Assembly: GCF_030408615.1 (NCBI RefSeq)
Contig: NZ_CP047187.1
Span: 1,240,001-1,304,000 of the forward strand
Length of the DNA stretch: 64,000 nt
Reading direction: 5' to 3'
From: Corynebacterium bovis DSM 20582 = CIP 54.80
GTDB lineage: Bacteria; Actinomycetota; Actinomycetes; Mycobacteriales; Mycobacteriaceae
How positions within the stretch are numbered: the first letter of the stretch is position 1; each line of letters opens with the position of its first letter. The notes below the pieces were generated by a model. The model was not told where the DNA came from. It worked only from the letters and a program-made list of their open reading frames with translations, and did not search any database. This document shows positions 44,743 through 54,686 of the stretch, in pieces. A program made the position numbers and the translations under genes.

Positions 44743-45300
44743 TCAGCGGGCGCCGGCCTCCCGGTCGAGGAGCGACTGCTTGACCGGGGTGCCGTACCGG
44801 AACCCGCCCACGGTCCCGTCCGACCGGAGCACCCGGTGGCACGGGACGAACAGGGCCGCGGCGTTCGACGCGCACGCCCCGGCGGCCGCGCGGACGGCCC
44901 GCGAGGACCCGAGCATCCGGGCGAACCCGGCGTAGGTCACGGGCTCGCCCGGCGGGACGTCCCGGAGGACCCGCCACGCCCGCTCCCGGAATCCGCCCGA
45001 GCGCTGCGTGACCGGGATCGACGCGGGGGCGAGGAGGTCCCCGCCGTAGTAGGCCCGGACCGCGTCGGCGGCGTCGCGGAGGACGGGGTCCTCCACCCCG
45101 CGCTGCAGGGACGTCGGGCGCAGGTCCGGGTGGATGAGCGGGAGCAGCGGTTCAGGTGTGTCGACCCATCCGGCGGCGAGGACGGCCGGGGAGAGGGTGG
45201 AGGCCCCCTGGTGTCCGACGATGACGGTGAAGGCGCCGTCGGGGGTGGACACGGTCACCGTCAGCCCCTGCGCCGGGGAACGGTACGAGGGGGAGGTCAT
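44743..45300 (-). CDS. ogt: Methylated-DNA--protein-cysteine methyltransferase
   Basis: Ogt removes alkyl groups from O6-alkylguanine by moving them to its own cysteine. The 185-residue protein has the acceptor Cys154 in FVPCHRVLRSDGTVGGFRYG and the DNA-binding helix PVTYAGFARMLGSSRAVRAAAGACASN. It lacks an Ada regulatory domain. ATG 45300 is 7 bases downstream of TACTGT, so a leaderless mRNA is predicted. It is transcribed against yebC and points away from the DUF3817 gene. Confidence 0.94.
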   Translation of the reverse strand: MTSPSYRSPAQGLTVTVSTPDGAFTVIVGHQGASTLSPAVLAAGWVDTPEPLLPLIHPDLRPTSLQRGVEDPVLRDAADAVRAYYGGDLLAPASIPVTQRSGGFRERAWRVLRDVPPGEPVTYAGFARMLGSSRAVRAAAGACASNAAALFVPCHRVLRSDGTVGGFRYGTPVKQSLLDREAGAR

Positions 45301-45307
45301 CCGACCC

Positions 45308-45313
45308 ACAGTA
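45308..45313 (-). promoter_or_regulatory. -10 box of ogt, leaderless type
   Basis: TACTGT on the reverse strand ends 7 bases before ATG 45300. The same hexamer with the same spacing precedes the DUF3817 gene. Confidence 0.5.
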
Positions 45314-45415
45314 CGTGAGGTGCGGGGAGGGCGTGCCGCGCGGGGTCGGTGGGGGCCGGCCCCCGATGCGTCGGCCCCCGGACGCGTCAGGGCCGGGCAG
45401 TGGGTGGGCCGTCGG

Positions 45416-45485
45416 CCCCGAACAGTGGGGGGCGGCCGCCGGTCCCCGAACGGTGGGGCGGCCGTCAGCCCCCGAACGGCGGGCC
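45416..45485. repeat. Three short direct repeats between ogt and the DUF3817 gene
   Basis: CCCCGAAC followed by a G-rich end recurs at 45416, 45444 and 45470, with periods of 28 and 26 bases. The third copy overlaps the stop end of the DUF3817 gene. Each copy contains GGGG(C)GGCC-like pieces that can pair with the neighbouring CCCC, so it may act as a terminator. Confidence 0.55.
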
Positions 45486-46004
45486 GACGACGAGCAGGGC
45501 GACGAAGACGACGACGATGACGACGACGACCACCGCGGCGGCCTGCGCCGGGGACCGGACGATCCACGCCATGAGGTGCTGGCCGGCCGAGCGGGGCTGC
45601 TCGTCGTCGTCCCGGAAGCGCCAGCCGCCGGACAGGCCGCCGCGGGCGGCGACGGACCGTTCGAAGGGGACCGTGGCGAACGGGACGACCGCCGAGACGA
45701 CACCGAGGACGATCCGGCCCGCACCCCACCGGCCGTTCGCGGCGACGAGCGCGGTCGCGGCGAGGAAGCAGAGGAACACGAAGCCGTGGACGGGGCCGGC
45801 GGCGCGCACGCCGGCCTCCGTGACGCCGGTGTACTTCAGCACCATGCCGATGATGAGGAGTGCCCAGGTCACCGCCTCGACCACGGCGACGACGCGGTAG
45901 AGGGAGCGGGGGGAGACGCGGGAGGACGGGGTGGGCTGACCACCGGCCGGGCGGTCGGCGGCGGGGCGGGGCCCCCGGGGGACGGCGGAGCTCGTGGAGG
46001 ACAT
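45465..46004 (-). CDS. DUF3817 domain-containing membrane protein
   Basis: The 179-residue protein has three N-terminal helices with the DUF3817 pattern: LYRVVAVVEAVTWALLIIGMVLKYTGVTEAGVRAAGPVHGFVFLCFLAATALVAA. RWGAGRIVLGVVSAVVPFATVPFER follows. A fourth helix at the C-terminus (AVVVVVIVVVFVALLVVG) is an addition. The function is unknown. ATG 46004 comes 7 bases after TACTGT, so it is probably leaderless. It is divergent from ruvC. Confidence 0.87.
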   Translation of the reverse strand: MSSTSSAVPRGPRPAADRPAGGQPTPSSRVSPRSLYRVVAVVEAVTWALLIIGMVLKYTGVTEAGVRAAGPVHGFVFLCFLAATALVAANGRWGAGRIVLGVVSAVVPFATVPFERSVAARGGLSGGWRFRDDDEQPRSAGQHLMAWIVRSPAQAAAVVVVVIVVVFVALLVVGPPFGG

Positions 46005-46011
46005 GGGGGAC

Positions 46012-46017
46012 ACAGTA
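46012..46017 (-). promoter_or_regulatory. -10 box of the DUF3817 gene, leaderless type
   Basis: TACTGT on the reverse strand ends 7 bases before ATG 46004. An in-frame GTG inside the hexamer would start before the predicted transcript and is rejected. Confidence 0.5.
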
Positions 46018-46272
46018 CCGCGACCGCGGGCGGGGGCCGGGGGCGGCGTCCCGGCGGGGGTCCGGGCGGTGCGGGAGGGGGACCTGCAGTCGATCGTGTG
46101 TGCTAACGTGGGTCCGGTTGCGGGGTGTGCCGGAGCCGGTCGGAACCGGCCGGTCGCCCCGCCCGCGGCCGTCGGTCGGTGACGGGACGACGACCGCGGG
46201 GTACGAGAATGCGTCACAATGGGTCCCCGTGACATCCGGGGGACCGGTGCGACGACGGACGGGAGGAAGCCG

Positions 46273-46866
46273 ATGGTGCGGTCGGTGACGGGCGGGCCGC
46301 CGCCGCCGGGCGGGGCGGGCCGGCGGGGGGTGCCGGGTGCGACCCGGGGGGCCGGCCTCGACGGACTCCGGGTGATGGGGATCGACCCCGGTCTCACTCG
46401 GTGCGGGTTGTCCGTCGTCCAGGCCGCGCGGGGACGGGCCGTGCTGCCCGTCGCCGTCGGTGTCGTGCGCACCCCGGCCGACCTCGAACTCGCCCAGCGG
46501 CTGCGGCGGCTCTCGGACGCCGTCGAGGAGTGGATGGACGACTACGCGCCGGACGTCGTCGCCGTCGAGCGCGTCTTCGAACGGGGTAACGTGTCCACCG
46601 TCATGAACACCGCCCACGCCTCGGGCGTCCTCATGCTGAGCGCCGCCCGCCGGGACATCCCCGTGCACCTCTACACCCCCAGCGAGGTGAAGAAGGCGGT
46701 GTCCGGCAACGGTCGGGCGGACAAGCAGCAGATGACGGCGATGATCACGCGGATCCTCGGCCTGACGGAACCACCGAGACCGGCGGACGCGGCGGACGCC
46801 CTCGCCCTCGCCGTCTGCCACTGCTGGAGGGCACCCATGAATGCACGACTGAAAGGCACACTGTGA
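46273..46866 (+). CDS. ruvC: Crossover junction endodeoxyribonuclease RuvC
   Basis: RuvC resolves Holliday junctions. The core has the first catalytic Asp38 in [14 protein letters not shown], Glu in [24 protein letters not shown] and the C-terminal [14 protein letters not shown] with two more acids. From ATG 46273 the protein has 197 residues. GGGAGG at 46261-46266 supports this start; about 30 extra Gly/Arg residues then precede the core, unlike most RuvCs, so a later GTG in that stretch is possible. A TAACGT box at 46104 may be the promoter. It overlaps ruvA by GTGA. Confidence 0.94.
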   Translation: MVRSVTGGPPPPGGAGRRGVPGATRGAGLDGLRVMGIDPGLTRCGLSVVQAARGRAVLPVAVGVVRTPADLELAQRLRRLSDAVEEWMDDYAPDVVAVERVFERGNVSTVMNTAHASGVLMLSAARRDIPVHLYTPSEVKKAVSGNGRADKQQMTAMITRILGLTEPPRPADAADALALAVCHCWRAPMNARLKGTL

Positions 46867-47486
46867 TCGCGTCACTCCGAGGAACCGTGGTGGACAAGGG
46901 GCTCGACCACGTCGTCATCGAGTGCGGCGGCGTCGGCTACCTCTGCCAGGCCACGCCCCGCACGCTCGCGGACCTCCCGCGCGGGGGCGAGGCCCACGTC
47001 CTCACGACGATGGTCGTGCGGGAGGACTCGCAGACGCTGTACGCGTTCCCCGACGCCGCGACGCGGGAGGTCTTCGGCGTCGTGCAGAGTGTCTCCGGGG
47101 TCGGGGCCCGCCTCGCGATGGGCATCATGTCCGTGCTCAGCCCCGGGGAGCTCGCCGACGCCGTCGCGGCGGGCGACGTCAAGGCCCTCCAGAAGGCCCC
47201 CGGGGTGGGCAAGCGCCTCGCCGAGCGCATGGCCGTCGACCTCCGGGGGAAGCTCGACGCCTTCGCCGGGACCGCGCCCGCCACGGCGGCCGGCACCGGG
47301 TCCGGCGCGCCGGACGTCGCCGCCGACGCGGTCGGCGCGCAGGTCGTCGAGGCGCTCACCGGCCTCGGGTTCAGCCGGGACGCGGCCGAGGCCGTGGTCG
47401 GTGAGGTCGCCGCGGCCGAGCCCGGGGCGGACACCGGGACGCTGCTCCGCCTGAGCCTCGCCCGGATCGGCGGAGGTGCGCGGTGA
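46863..47486 (+). CDS. ruvA: Holliday junction DNA helicase subunit RuvA
   Basis: RuvA binds the four-way junction and loads RuvB. The 207-residue protein has an OB-fold N-domain ([35 protein letters not shown]) and two helix-hairpin-helix motifs ([17 protein letters not shown] and [19 protein letters not shown]). A flexible Ala/Gly linker leads to a C-terminal RuvB-binding domain ([19 protein letters not shown]). GTG 46863 and its stop overlap ruvC and ruvB by 4 bases each. Confidence 0.96.
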   Translation: MIASLRGTVVDKGLDHVVIECGGVGYLCQATPRTLADLPRGGEAHVLTTMVVREDSQTLYAFPDAATREVFGVVQSVSGVGARLAMGIMSVLSPGELADAVAAGDVKALQKAPGVGKRLAERMAVDLRGKLDAFAGTAPATAAGTGSGAPDVAADAVGAQVVEALTGLGFSRDAAEAVVGEVAAAEPGADTGTLLRLSLARIGGGAR

Positions 47487-48592
47487 GCGACATCGAACGG
47501 ACCGAGTTCGACCTCTCCGGTGCCACCGGCCCCACGGTCCCGGCCGCCGGACCGCGCGCGACGGGCGCCGACGCCGCGGGGGTCAACGACGACCTCCGTC
47601 CCGCGCAGCTGCCCGCCGAGGCGGAGGCCGAACTGTCCCTGCGGCCCCGGTCGCTGCGGGAGTTCATCGGCCAGCCGAAGGTCAGGCACCAGCTCGACCT
47701 CGTGCTGCGGGGGGCGCGGTCGCGCGGGGTCGCCCCGGACCACGTGCTGCTCGCCGGCCCGCCCGGGCTGGGTAAGACGACGATGGCGATGATCATCGCG
47801 CAGGAGCTCGGGACGTCGCTGCGGATGACGTCCGGCCCCGCCCTCGAACGCGCCGGCGACCTCGCCGCGATGCTGTCCAACCTCATGGAGGGGGACGTGC
47901 TCTTCATCGACGAGATCCACCGGATCGCCCGCCCGGCCGAGGAGATGCTCTACATGGCCATGGAGGACTTCCGCATCGACGTCATCGTCGGCAAGGGCCC
48001 CGGGGCGACGTCCATCCCCATCGACATCGCCCCCTTCACCCTCGTCGGGGCGACGACCCGCGCAGGCATGCTCACCGGGCCGCTGCGCGACAGGTTCGGC
48101 TTCACCGCGCAGATGGAGTTCTACGACACCGACGACCTCACCGAGGTCGTGGTCCGGGCCGCGGGGATCCTCGGCGTCGACATCACCCGCGAGGCGGCGG
48201 CCGAGGTCGCCTCCCGGTCCCGTGGCACCCCCCGCATTGCCAACCGGCTGCTCCGGCGGGTGCGGGACTACGCGGACGTCCACGCCGACGGCCGCGTCAC
48301 CCTCGACGTCGCCCGCGCGGCGCTCATCGTCTTCGACGTCGACGGCAGCGGCCTCGACCGGCTCGACCGGGCGGTGCTCACCGCGCTCGTCACCGGGCAC
48401 GGCGGAGGGCCCGTGGGCGTCGGGACGCTCGCGCTCGCCGTCGGTGAAGAGGTTACGACCGTCGAGGAGGTCTGCGAGCCGTACCTCGTGCGCGCCGGCC
48501 TCATCGCCCGCACCCCGCGGGGTCGGGTGGCGACGGGGGCGGCGTGGCGGCACCTCGGCATGGAGCCCCCCGCGGAGGCCCCGGGGCTCTGA
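47483..48592 (+). CDS. ruvB: Holliday junction DNA helicase motor RuvB
   Basis: RuvB is the AAA+ motor that drives branch migration. The 369-residue protein has [16 protein letters not shown], Walker [10 protein letters not shown], Walker B LFIDEIHR, sensor 1 [20 protein letters not shown] with the Arg finger, and sensor 2 [20 protein letters not shown] winged-helix C-domain ([26 protein letters not shown]) ends it. It is coupled to ruvA by GTGA. A DNA-repair operon ruvC-ruvA-ruvB is thus complete. Confidence 0.97.
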   Translation: MSDIERTEFDLSGATGPTVPAAGPRATGADAAGVNDDLRPAQLPAEAEAELSLRPRSLREFIGQPKVRHQLDLVLRGARSRGVAPDHVLLAGPPGLGKTTMAMIIAQELGTSLRMTSGPALERAGDLAAMLSNLMEGDVLFIDEIHRIARPAEEMLYMAMEDFRIDVIVGKGPGATSIPIDIAPFTLVGATTRAGMLTGPLRDRFGFTAQMEFYDTDDLTEVVVRAAGILGVDITREAAAEVASRSRGTPRIANRLLRRVRDYADVHADGRVTLDVARAALIVFDVDGSGLDRLDRAVLTALVTGHGGGPVGVGTLALAVGEEVTTVEEVCEPYLVRAGLIARTPRGRVATGAAWRHLGMEPPAEAPGL

Positions 48593-48657
48593 CCGCGGCC
48601 GGCCCGGTGCCGGCCGAACGGCCGTCGGGCGCGCCCCCGTGTGGCACACTGGGAGGC

Positions 48658-49164
48658 ATGGAATTCATTCTGATCGTGCTCATCATCCTGGTCTTCCTCG
48701 GGATCCCGCTCATGCAGGTCCGGAAGCAGTCCCGGCAGCTCAAGACGATCCGGGAGTTCCAGTCGCAGCTGCGTGAGGGGATGATCGTCCAGACGACCTC
48801 CGGTCTGCGCGGCGTCGTGACCTACGTCGGAGAGCACACCGTCGACCTGGAGATCGCCCCGTCCGTCGTGACGACATGGGACCGCGCCGCCGTCCTCAAG
48901 CTCATCGACGACGCCGGCGCGACCGGGATCGACGCCGGGGCCCCCGTCGCCCCCGCGGAGACTCCGGGGGAGAACCCGGGGGAGACCCCGGACACGGACG
49001 TCGCCCGCGGGACCGCGGGGACCGGTGACGCGGACACCGCCGACGGCACCGCCGAGCCCGTCGTCATCGACGAGCGGCCGCGGGACGTCGACCCGACCAC
49101 GCGGGACGCCGGGTCCACGCGTCCGGACGACCTGCCCGGGACAGGTGGGCAGCACCGGCCGTGA
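48658..49164 (+). CDS. yajC: Preprotein translocase accessory subunit YajC
   Basis: YajC joins SecDF in the holotranslocon. The 168-residue protein starts directly with a membrane helix (MEFILIVLIILVFLGIPLMQ). The conserved REFQSQLREGMIVQTTSGLRGVVTYVGEHTVDLEIAPSVVTTWDRAAVLKLI follows. A 70-residue acidic, Thr/Pro-rich tail, longer than in E. coli, is typical of actinobacteria. GGGAGG touches ATG 48658, and CACACT lies 7 bases upstream, so it may be leaderless. secD follows after 248 bases. Confidence 0.92.
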   Translation: MEFILIVLIILVFLGIPLMQVRKQSRQLKTIREFQSQLREGMIVQTTSGLRGVVTYVGEHTVDLEIAPSVVTTWDRAAVLKLIDDAGATGIDAGAPVAPAETPGENPGETPDTDVARGTAGTGDADTADGTAEPVVIDERPRDVDPTTRDAGSTRPDDLPGTGGQHRP

Positions 49165-49193
49165 GGCGCCGGTGACGCATCCGTGACGGTGCA

Positions 49194-49316
49194 GTCGCGC
49201 CGAGGGCCGGCGGGGGGCGGGCCCGGGTGGGGCAGGGCGACGCTGCGGGACGCTGCGGTCGCGCCGAGAGGCCGGCGGGGGCCGCGCCCGGGTGGGGCAG
49301 GGCGACGCGGCGGGAC
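49194..49316 (+). repeat. Direct repeat of about 58 bp in the yajC-secD gap
   Basis: 49194-49251 and 49258-49316 are two copies that both run from GTCGCGCCGAG through CCCGGGTGGGGCAGGGCGACG to CGGGAC, with a few changes. Six bases separate them. They take up half of the gap in front of the secD promoter. Confidence 0.8.
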
Positions 49317-49367
49317 ACGGTCGACGGCACGGTGAGTCGCGAGGTGGGGGTGAGGGGGCGGAGGATA

Positions 49368-49373
49368 TAGACT
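49368..49373 (+). promoter_or_regulatory. -10 box of secD
   Basis: TAGACT (within TATAGACT) lies 39 bases before GTG 49413. The leader includes AGGAG 6 bases before the start. Confidence 0.5.
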
Positions 49374-49412
49374 CTCGGGGGTTAGGCAACGGACAACCCT
49401 CAGGAGAACAGC

Positions 49413-51404
49413 GTGAACTCAGCGCGGAAGACCGCCGCCAGGGCCAGACGGTGGCCGGTGCAGGCGCTTCTCGGCTTCATCGTCCTCGTCCTGGTCGTCT
49501 TCGGACTGGTGTTCTTCACCGGCCCGAAGACCCCCGTACCGAAGCTGGGCATCGACCTCCAGGGCGGGACGCGCGTGACGCTCGTCCCGCAGGGGGAGCG
49601 GCCCACCGGTGACCAGCTCGACCAGGCGCGACGGATCCTCGAGGACCGCGTCAACGGCATGGGTGTCTCCGGCGCGGACGTCGTCACCGACGGCGACACC
49701 CTCGTCATCACCGTCCCCGGCGAGGACTCCTCCCAGGCCAAGGCCCTGGGCCGGACCTCGCAGCTCCTCTTCCGCCCGGTCGTCTCGCAGGGCGGCCCGC
49801 AGCCCACGAAGAACTTCGGTTCGACGCTCGTCTCCACCGCCGACCGGTGGGTCTCCGCGGGCATCATCACCCCGGACGACGCGAACAAGAAGCTCGGCGA
49901 CATGGCCGGACAGATGGAGCAGATGGGGCTGCCCAAGCCCGAGGGGCCGCTCACGGTCCACGCCACGGCCCCGAAGGAGCCGGGCAACTCCATCGAGGAG
50001 CAGGAGCAGCGGGACAAGCAGGCCGACGTCATGAAGACCGACCGCCAGAGCGACGACCCCGACACGCTCTTCGCCTCCGCCGCGCTCCTCACCTGCGGCC
50101 CGTCCGACCCGCTCGCCGGTGCCGACGACCCCCGCAAGCCCCTCGTGGCGTGCGGTGACCAGGGGCCGCAGCTGCTCGCCCCGGTCCCGCTGCTCAAGGG
50201 GGAGACCGACGAGCAGAACGGCCGTCGGCTCACCGGTGACCTCGTCGAGAACGACAGCGTCCAGGGCGGGCTCAACCCGCAGACCGGGCAGGTCGAGATC
50301 ACGTTCAAGTTCAAGACCGGCGGCGACAACCCCGGCGGCGAGACGTGGGCCGACATCGGGCAGAAGAACCTCGGCAACGCGATCGCCATCACGCTCGACA
50401 GCCACATCATCTCCGCCCCGCAGATCCGCGAGGCCACCCCGGCCGGGTCGACGACCCAGATCACCGGCGACTTCTCGGAGAAGGAGGCGCAGGACCTGGC
50501 GAACAACCTGCGCTACGGTGCGCTGCCGCTGAGCTTCACCGGTGAGAACGGGGAGCAGGGCGGAACCGCCCAGACCATCTCGCCGACCATGGGCCTCGCC
50601 TCGCTCCGCGCCGGCCTCATCGCCGGCATCGTCGGCCTCGTGCTCGTCGCCCTGTACGCCCTGGCGTACTACCGCGGGCTCGGCGTCGTCGCCCTGCTGT
50701 CCCTCGTCGCCTCGGGCGTGCTCATCTACGGCACCCTCGTGCTGCTCGGACGCTGGATCGGGTACAGCCTCGACCTCGCCGGCATCGCCGGCCTCATCAT
50801 CGGCGTCGGGACGACGGCGGACTCGTTCGTCGTCTACTTCGAGCGGATCAAGGACGAGATCCACCAGGGGTCGACCTTCCGGTCCGCGGTCCCGCGCGCA
50901 TGGAAGCGGGCGAGCTCGACGGTCGTCACCGGCAACATGGTCTCCCTCGTCGCCGCCGTGGTCCTGTACTTCCTCGCCATCGGCGAGGTCAAGGGCTTCG
51001 CCTTCACCCTGGGCCTGACGACCTTCTTCGACATCGTCGTCGCGTTCCTCGTCACGGCCCCGCTCGTGATCCTCCTGTCCCGCCGGGAGGCCTTCGCCCG
51101 ACCGGCCCTCAACGGGCTCGGCTCCGCCTTCCGCTCGTCCCGCCGGAACCGCCGGGAGGCCGAGCGCCGCGCCGCCGCGGCACCGCGGCCCGCCGCCCGG
51201 CCGGCGGCCGACGCCGGGTCCGGGGCCGACGCCTCCGACGCCACGCCGGCGACCGGCGACGTGACCGGCACGGCCACCCCGGCGTCCGGCACCGCCGGCA
51301 CAGACACCCCGGGCACGGCCACGCCGGCGCAGGACAGCGTCGGCACGGACACCCCCGGCACGGACGCCCCCGAGACGGCGACCGGAAAGGACGACCGATC
51401 ATGA
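49413..51404 (+). CDS. secD: Protein translocase subunit SecD
   Basis: SecD with SecF uses the proton motive force to pull proteins across the membrane. The 663-residue protein has one N-terminal helix followed by LGIDLQGGTRVTL. A large outer domain of about 330 residues with FKTGGDNPGGETWADIGQKNLGNAIAITLDSHIISAP and NNLRYGALPL leads to five helices with LIIGVGTTADSFVVYFERIKDE. The Asp in TTADSFVV sits in the proton path. The last 90 residues are a Thr/Pro/Gly/Asp-rich tail. It is coupled to secF by an ATGA overlap. Confidence 0.96.
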   Translation: MNSARKTAARARRWPVQALLGFIVLVLVVFGLVFFTGPKTPVPKLGIDLQGGTRVTLVPQGERPTGDQLDQARRILEDRVNGMGVSGADVVTDGDTLVITVPGEDSSQAKALGRTSQLLFRPVVSQGGPQPTKNFGSTLVSTADRWVSAGIITPDDANKKLGDMAGQMEQMGLPKPEGPLTVHATAPKEPGNSIEEQEQRDKQADVMKTDRQSDDPDTLFASAALLTCGPSDPLAGADDPRKPLVACGDQGPQLLAPVPLLKGETDEQNGRRLTGDLVENDSVQGGLNPQTGQVEITFKFKTGGDNPGGETWADIGQKNLGNAIAITLDSHIISAPQIREATPAGSTTQITGDFSEKEAQDLANNLRYGALPLSFTGENGEQGGTAQTISPTMGLASLRAGLIAGIVGLVLVALYALAYYRGLGVVALLSLVASGVLIYGTLVLLGRWIGYSLDLAGIAGLIIGVGTTADSFVVYFERIKDEIHQGSTFRSAVPRAWKRASSTVVTGNMVSLVAAVVLYFLAIGEVKGFAFTLGLTTFFDIVVAFLVTAPLVILLSRREAFARPALNGLGSAFRSSRRNRREAERRAAAAPRPAARPAADAGSGADASDATPATGDVTGTATPASGTAGTDTPGTATPAQDSVGTDTPGTDAPETATGKDDRS

Positions 51405-52864
51405 GCACCCCGAACGATCCGCACGATCCGAACGGAGCTGTCCCCGTGACCGACCCGACATCCTCCGGGACGACCACCGCCCCCGGCCCCGACGCGACCG
51501 CCCCGTCGGCGGACACCGCCCGGGCCGACGCCGCCGCCGACCGGCCCGCCGGCTTCCTCGAGCGCATGTACAACGGCGAGGGCGGGTTCGCCTTCGTCGG
51601 CCACCGCCGCCGGTGGTTCACGATCTTCGGGATCGTCGTCGTCGCGTGCCTCGTGACGATCCTCGTCCGCGGGTTCTCCCTCGGCATCGACTTCGAGGGC
51701 GGCACCCGCATGACCGTGCCCCCGGACAACGGCGCCGACGAGACCTCGGTCAGCCGCACGTTCCACGACGCCACCGGCGTCGAGGCGCAGTCCACCCAGG
51801 TCGTCGGCTCCGGGGCGAGCCAGACCATCGAGATCACCTCCGAGCGCCTGAGCAACGAGCAGGTCGACAAGGCCCGGGTGGCCCTCTTCAACGCCTTCCA
51901 CCCGAAGGACAACAACGGGCAGGTCACCCCCGACTCCATCGGCGACTCCACGGTCTCCGAGTCCTGGGGCGGGTCGATCACGAAGCGCATGGTCATCGCC
52001 CTCGGCGTGTTCCTGCTGCTGATCTTCGCCTACATCGCGATCCGCTTCGAACGGGACATGGCGATCTCGGCGATCGTCGCGCTCCTCGTCGACCTCATCG
52101 TCGTGTCCGGCATCTACTCCCTCGTGGGCTTCGAGGTCTCGCCGGCGACCGTCATCGGCCTGCTGACGATCCTCGCGTACTCCCTCTACGACACCGTCGT
52201 CGTCTTCGACAAGGTGCGGGAGAACACGGCGGACGTGTTCGGGTCGACCCGGTCGACGTACGGGGAGCAGGTGAACCTCGCGGTCAACCAGACCGTCATG
52301 CGGTCCATCAACACGTCCCTGTTCTCCATCGTGCCCATCGCGTCGCTCCTCGTCGTCGCCGTGTGGCTCATGGGTGTCGGCACGCTGAAGGACCTCGCGC
52401 TGGTCCAGCTCATCGGCGTCATCGCCGGCACGTTCAGCTCGATCTTCCTCGCCTCGCCGCTGCTCGTGACCCTGAAGTCCGTGCAGAAGGCGTACCGGGA
52501 GCACGACGCGAAGGTCGCCCGGGCCCGCGAGCTCGCGGCCTCGGGTGCCGGCCCGCTCGGCCGGGCCGACGTGTCCGGCGACCGGCCCGCCGACGGCGCA
52601 GCCACGGCGACGGCGGGGGAGCCGGGAACGGGTGCCGCCACCGCCGTCGACCCCGCGGCCACCGCCGCCGCCGACCGGGGCGCGGTCGTGGCGCGGTCGT
52701 CGTCGGTCCTCACCTCCGGGACCGACGGGGACGCCCCCGCCGGCGACCCCACCGTCACCGACGACACGACCCCCGGCGACGGCGCCGGCACCGCCCGCCG
52801 GACCGTGCGCCCGCCCTCGACCCCGACGACGGACAGCGGCCGCTCCTGGCGACCGGGGATGTAG
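51401..52864 (+). CDS. secF: Protein translocase subunit SecF
   Basis: SecF is the partner of SecD. The 487-residue protein has an Asp/Thr-rich N-terminal extension of about 45 residues, helix 1 and LGIDFEGGTRMTV. A small outer domain and five further helices follow with VIGLLTILAYSLYDTVVVFDKVREN, the SecF signature, and MRSINTSLFSIVPIASLL. A basic segment and a 110-residue Ala/Thr-rich tail end the protein. ATG 51401 overlaps secD. The next gene starts 5 bases after its stop. Confidence 0.96.
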   Translation: MSTPNDPHDPNGAVPVTDPTSSGTTTAPGPDATAPSADTARADAAADRPAGFLERMYNGEGGFAFVGHRRRWFTIFGIVVVACLVTILVRGFSLGIDFEGGTRMTVPPDNGADETSVSRTFHDATGVEAQSTQVVGSGASQTIEITSERLSNEQVDKARVALFNAFHPKDNNGQVTPDSIGDSTVSESWGGSITKRMVIALGVFLLLIFAYIAIRFERDMAISAIVALLVDLIVVSGIYSLVGFEVSPATVIGLLTILAYSLYDTVVVFDKVRENTADVFGSTRSTYGEQVNLAVNQTVMRSINTSLFSIVPIASLLVVAVWLMGVGTLKDLALVQLIGVIAGTFSSIFLASPLLVTLKSVQKAYREHDAKVARARELAASGAGPLGRADVSGDRPADGAATATAGEPGTGAATAVDPAATAAADRGAVVARSSSVLTSGTDGDAPAGDPTVTDDTTPGDGAGTARRTVRPPSTPTTDSGRSWRPGM

Positions 52865-52869
52865 GGCCG

Positions 52870-54624
52870 ATGCCTCCCCGGTTCCCCCACCTCCGTCGGG
52901 CCCGGGTCGTCCCGGCCGTCGTCACCGCCCTGGTCACCGCCGGGGCCGGCCTCGCCGCGTGCGGCACCCGTGACGACCCGGGCCCGGACGCCCCGCAGCC
53001 GGCCTTCGGCTACGCGCTGCCGGTCCCGCTCGTCACGACGAACGCGGGCAGCGCGGTCGGCGTCGCCACCGACGCGGCGAAGATCTCTGCCCGGCTCTAC
53101 CCGGGCGCGTTCCTCAACGGGCCGAACGGGCAGCTCCTGCCGAACGCCGACCTCGTCACCGCCGCGCCCGTCCCGCCGGGACCCGACGCCCCCGCCGACG
53201 CGGTCGACTACACGGTCGCCGACGCCGCGACGTTCTCCGACTCCGTCCCCGTCACCTGCGACGACTTCTACCTCGCGTGGGCCGCCGGGGTGAACCCCGC
53301 CGCCTTCGGCTCGGACATGCCGGTGTACCGGTCGGTGACCTCCGTCGACTGCACCCCTGGGTCGCGGACCTTCCGCGTCACCTTCACCCCGGGGCACGCC
53401 GGCCGCTACCGGGAGCTGTTCGGCATCGGTCAGGTGCTTCCGGCCCACACCGTCGTCGCCCACGCGGGCTTCGGCGACGCCGCGCCCGACGGGGCCGGGG
53501 CCGGGGCCGACTCCCCGGCCGACGCCTCCGGCGACGCCGGGACGACGGGTGCGGACGCGGCCGGGGAGACCGCCGGCACCGGACAGCCGGACGTCGTGTC
53601 CCTGCTCTCCTCCGGCGACCCCGACACCCTCGACCGGCTCGGCGCCGCGTGGCGCGACACCTTCACCCTCGCCACTACCGACCCCGCGACGGTGCCGACC
53701 GCCGGGCCGTACCGGATCACCGGCCGGCGCGCCGACGGGTCACTCACCCTCGAGCCGAACCCCGCCTGGCGCGGCGACGCCCCGGGTCAGGGCTCGGTCG
53801 TCATGTGGCCCGCCGGGGTGGACTACCGCCGGATCATCGCCGACCGCCAGCTCGTCATCGCCGACCTCCCGCCGACGGTCCGCGACGCCGACGGGGGAGA
53901 CACCGGGTTCTCAGGTGCCGGGCTCCGGTTCTCGACGGCCGCCGGGACGCGGGTCGACGGCCTCCGCCTGTCCGACCAGGGGGTGTTCGCCCCGGCGGAG
54001 AACCGGTCCGCGTTCGCGCGGTGCATCGACCGCGCCGCGGTCGTCCACGCGGTCCAGCAGACCACCGGCGTCGACGTCACGCCGACGGGGCTGCGCGTCA
54101 TCGCCCCGTCGCACCCCCTCGCCCCGCGGCTCGCGGACATCAACGGCCGCGCCACGGCGGTGGACCGGGACGCGGCGAAGGCCGCGCTCGACGGGGCGAC
54201 GGTGCGCATCGGGTTCCTCGGCGACATCAGCCGGTACGCGCCGATGGTCACGGCCCTCGCCGGGTCCTGCGCCGAGGCCGGCGTCACCGTCGTCCCCGTG
54301 CCCCGCACCGCCGACGACCTCGGGCAGCTCGGCGTGGACTACGACGCCGTGCTCGACGCGCGGTCGTCCTTCGCCCAGAACCCGGACTCGCCCGTGTCGG
54401 TCTTCTCCCCGCTCGGCGACATCCGCCGGGCCGAGGAGGAGCTCGACACGCAGACGGCGACGATCCCGCTGACGACGGAGCCCCGCGCGATCGCCGTCAA
54501 CGACCACGTCGCCAACGTCGTCGACAATCCCGGTGAAGCCGGGCTGAGCTGGAACATGGACCGGTGGGTGGAGCACGACGCCCCCGTGTCCTCCGCGGAG
54601 CCGTCCGCTTCGCCGCAGGCGTGA
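52870..54624 (+). CDS. Family 5 extracellular solute-binding lipoprotein (DppA/OppA-like)
   Basis: The 584-residue lipoprotein has a signal peptide with lipobox LAAC. The mature part has the peptide-binding-protein features [63 protein letters not shown] and [19 protein letters not shown] 60-residue Gly/Ala/Asp-rich insert ([21 protein letters not shown]) splits the fold. No permease or ATPase gene is near, so it is an orphan. From memory the mycobacterial gene in this place (Rv2585c) also is an orphan lipoprotein. Five bases separate it from secF. Confidence 0.87.
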   Translation: MPPRFPHLRRARVVPAVVTALVTAGAGLAACGTRDDPGPDAPQPAFGYALPVPLVTTNAGSAVGVATDAAKISARLYPGAFLNGPNGQLLPNADLVTAAPVPPGPDAPADAVDYTVADAATFSDSVPVTCDDFYLAWAAGVNPAAFGSDMPVYRSVTSVDCTPGSRTFRVTFTPGHAGRYRELFGIGQVLPAHTVVAHAGFGDAAPDGAGAGADSPADASGDAGTTGADAAGETAGTGQPDVVSLLSSGDPDTLDRLGAAWRDTFTLATTDPATVPTAGPYRITGRRADGSLTLEPNPAWRGDAPGQGSVVMWPAGVDYRRIIADRQLVIADLPPTVRDADGGDTGFSGAGLRFSTAAGTRVDGLRLSDQGVFAPAENRSAFARCIDRAAVVHAVQQTTGVDVTPTGLRVIAPSHPLAPRLADINGRATAVDRDAAKAALDGATVRIGFLGDISRYAPMVTALAGSCAEAGVTVVPVPRTADDLGQLGVDYDAVLDARSSFAQNPDSPVSVFSPLGDIRRAEEELDTQTATIPLTTEPRAIAVNDHVANVVDNPGEAGLSWNMDRWVEHDAPVSSAEPSASPQA

Positions 54625-54686
54625 CGTCGGCTACGCTGACTATCCTGAGCAGTCCGCCCGTGCGGAGCGACGCAGTGGAGGTAGCG

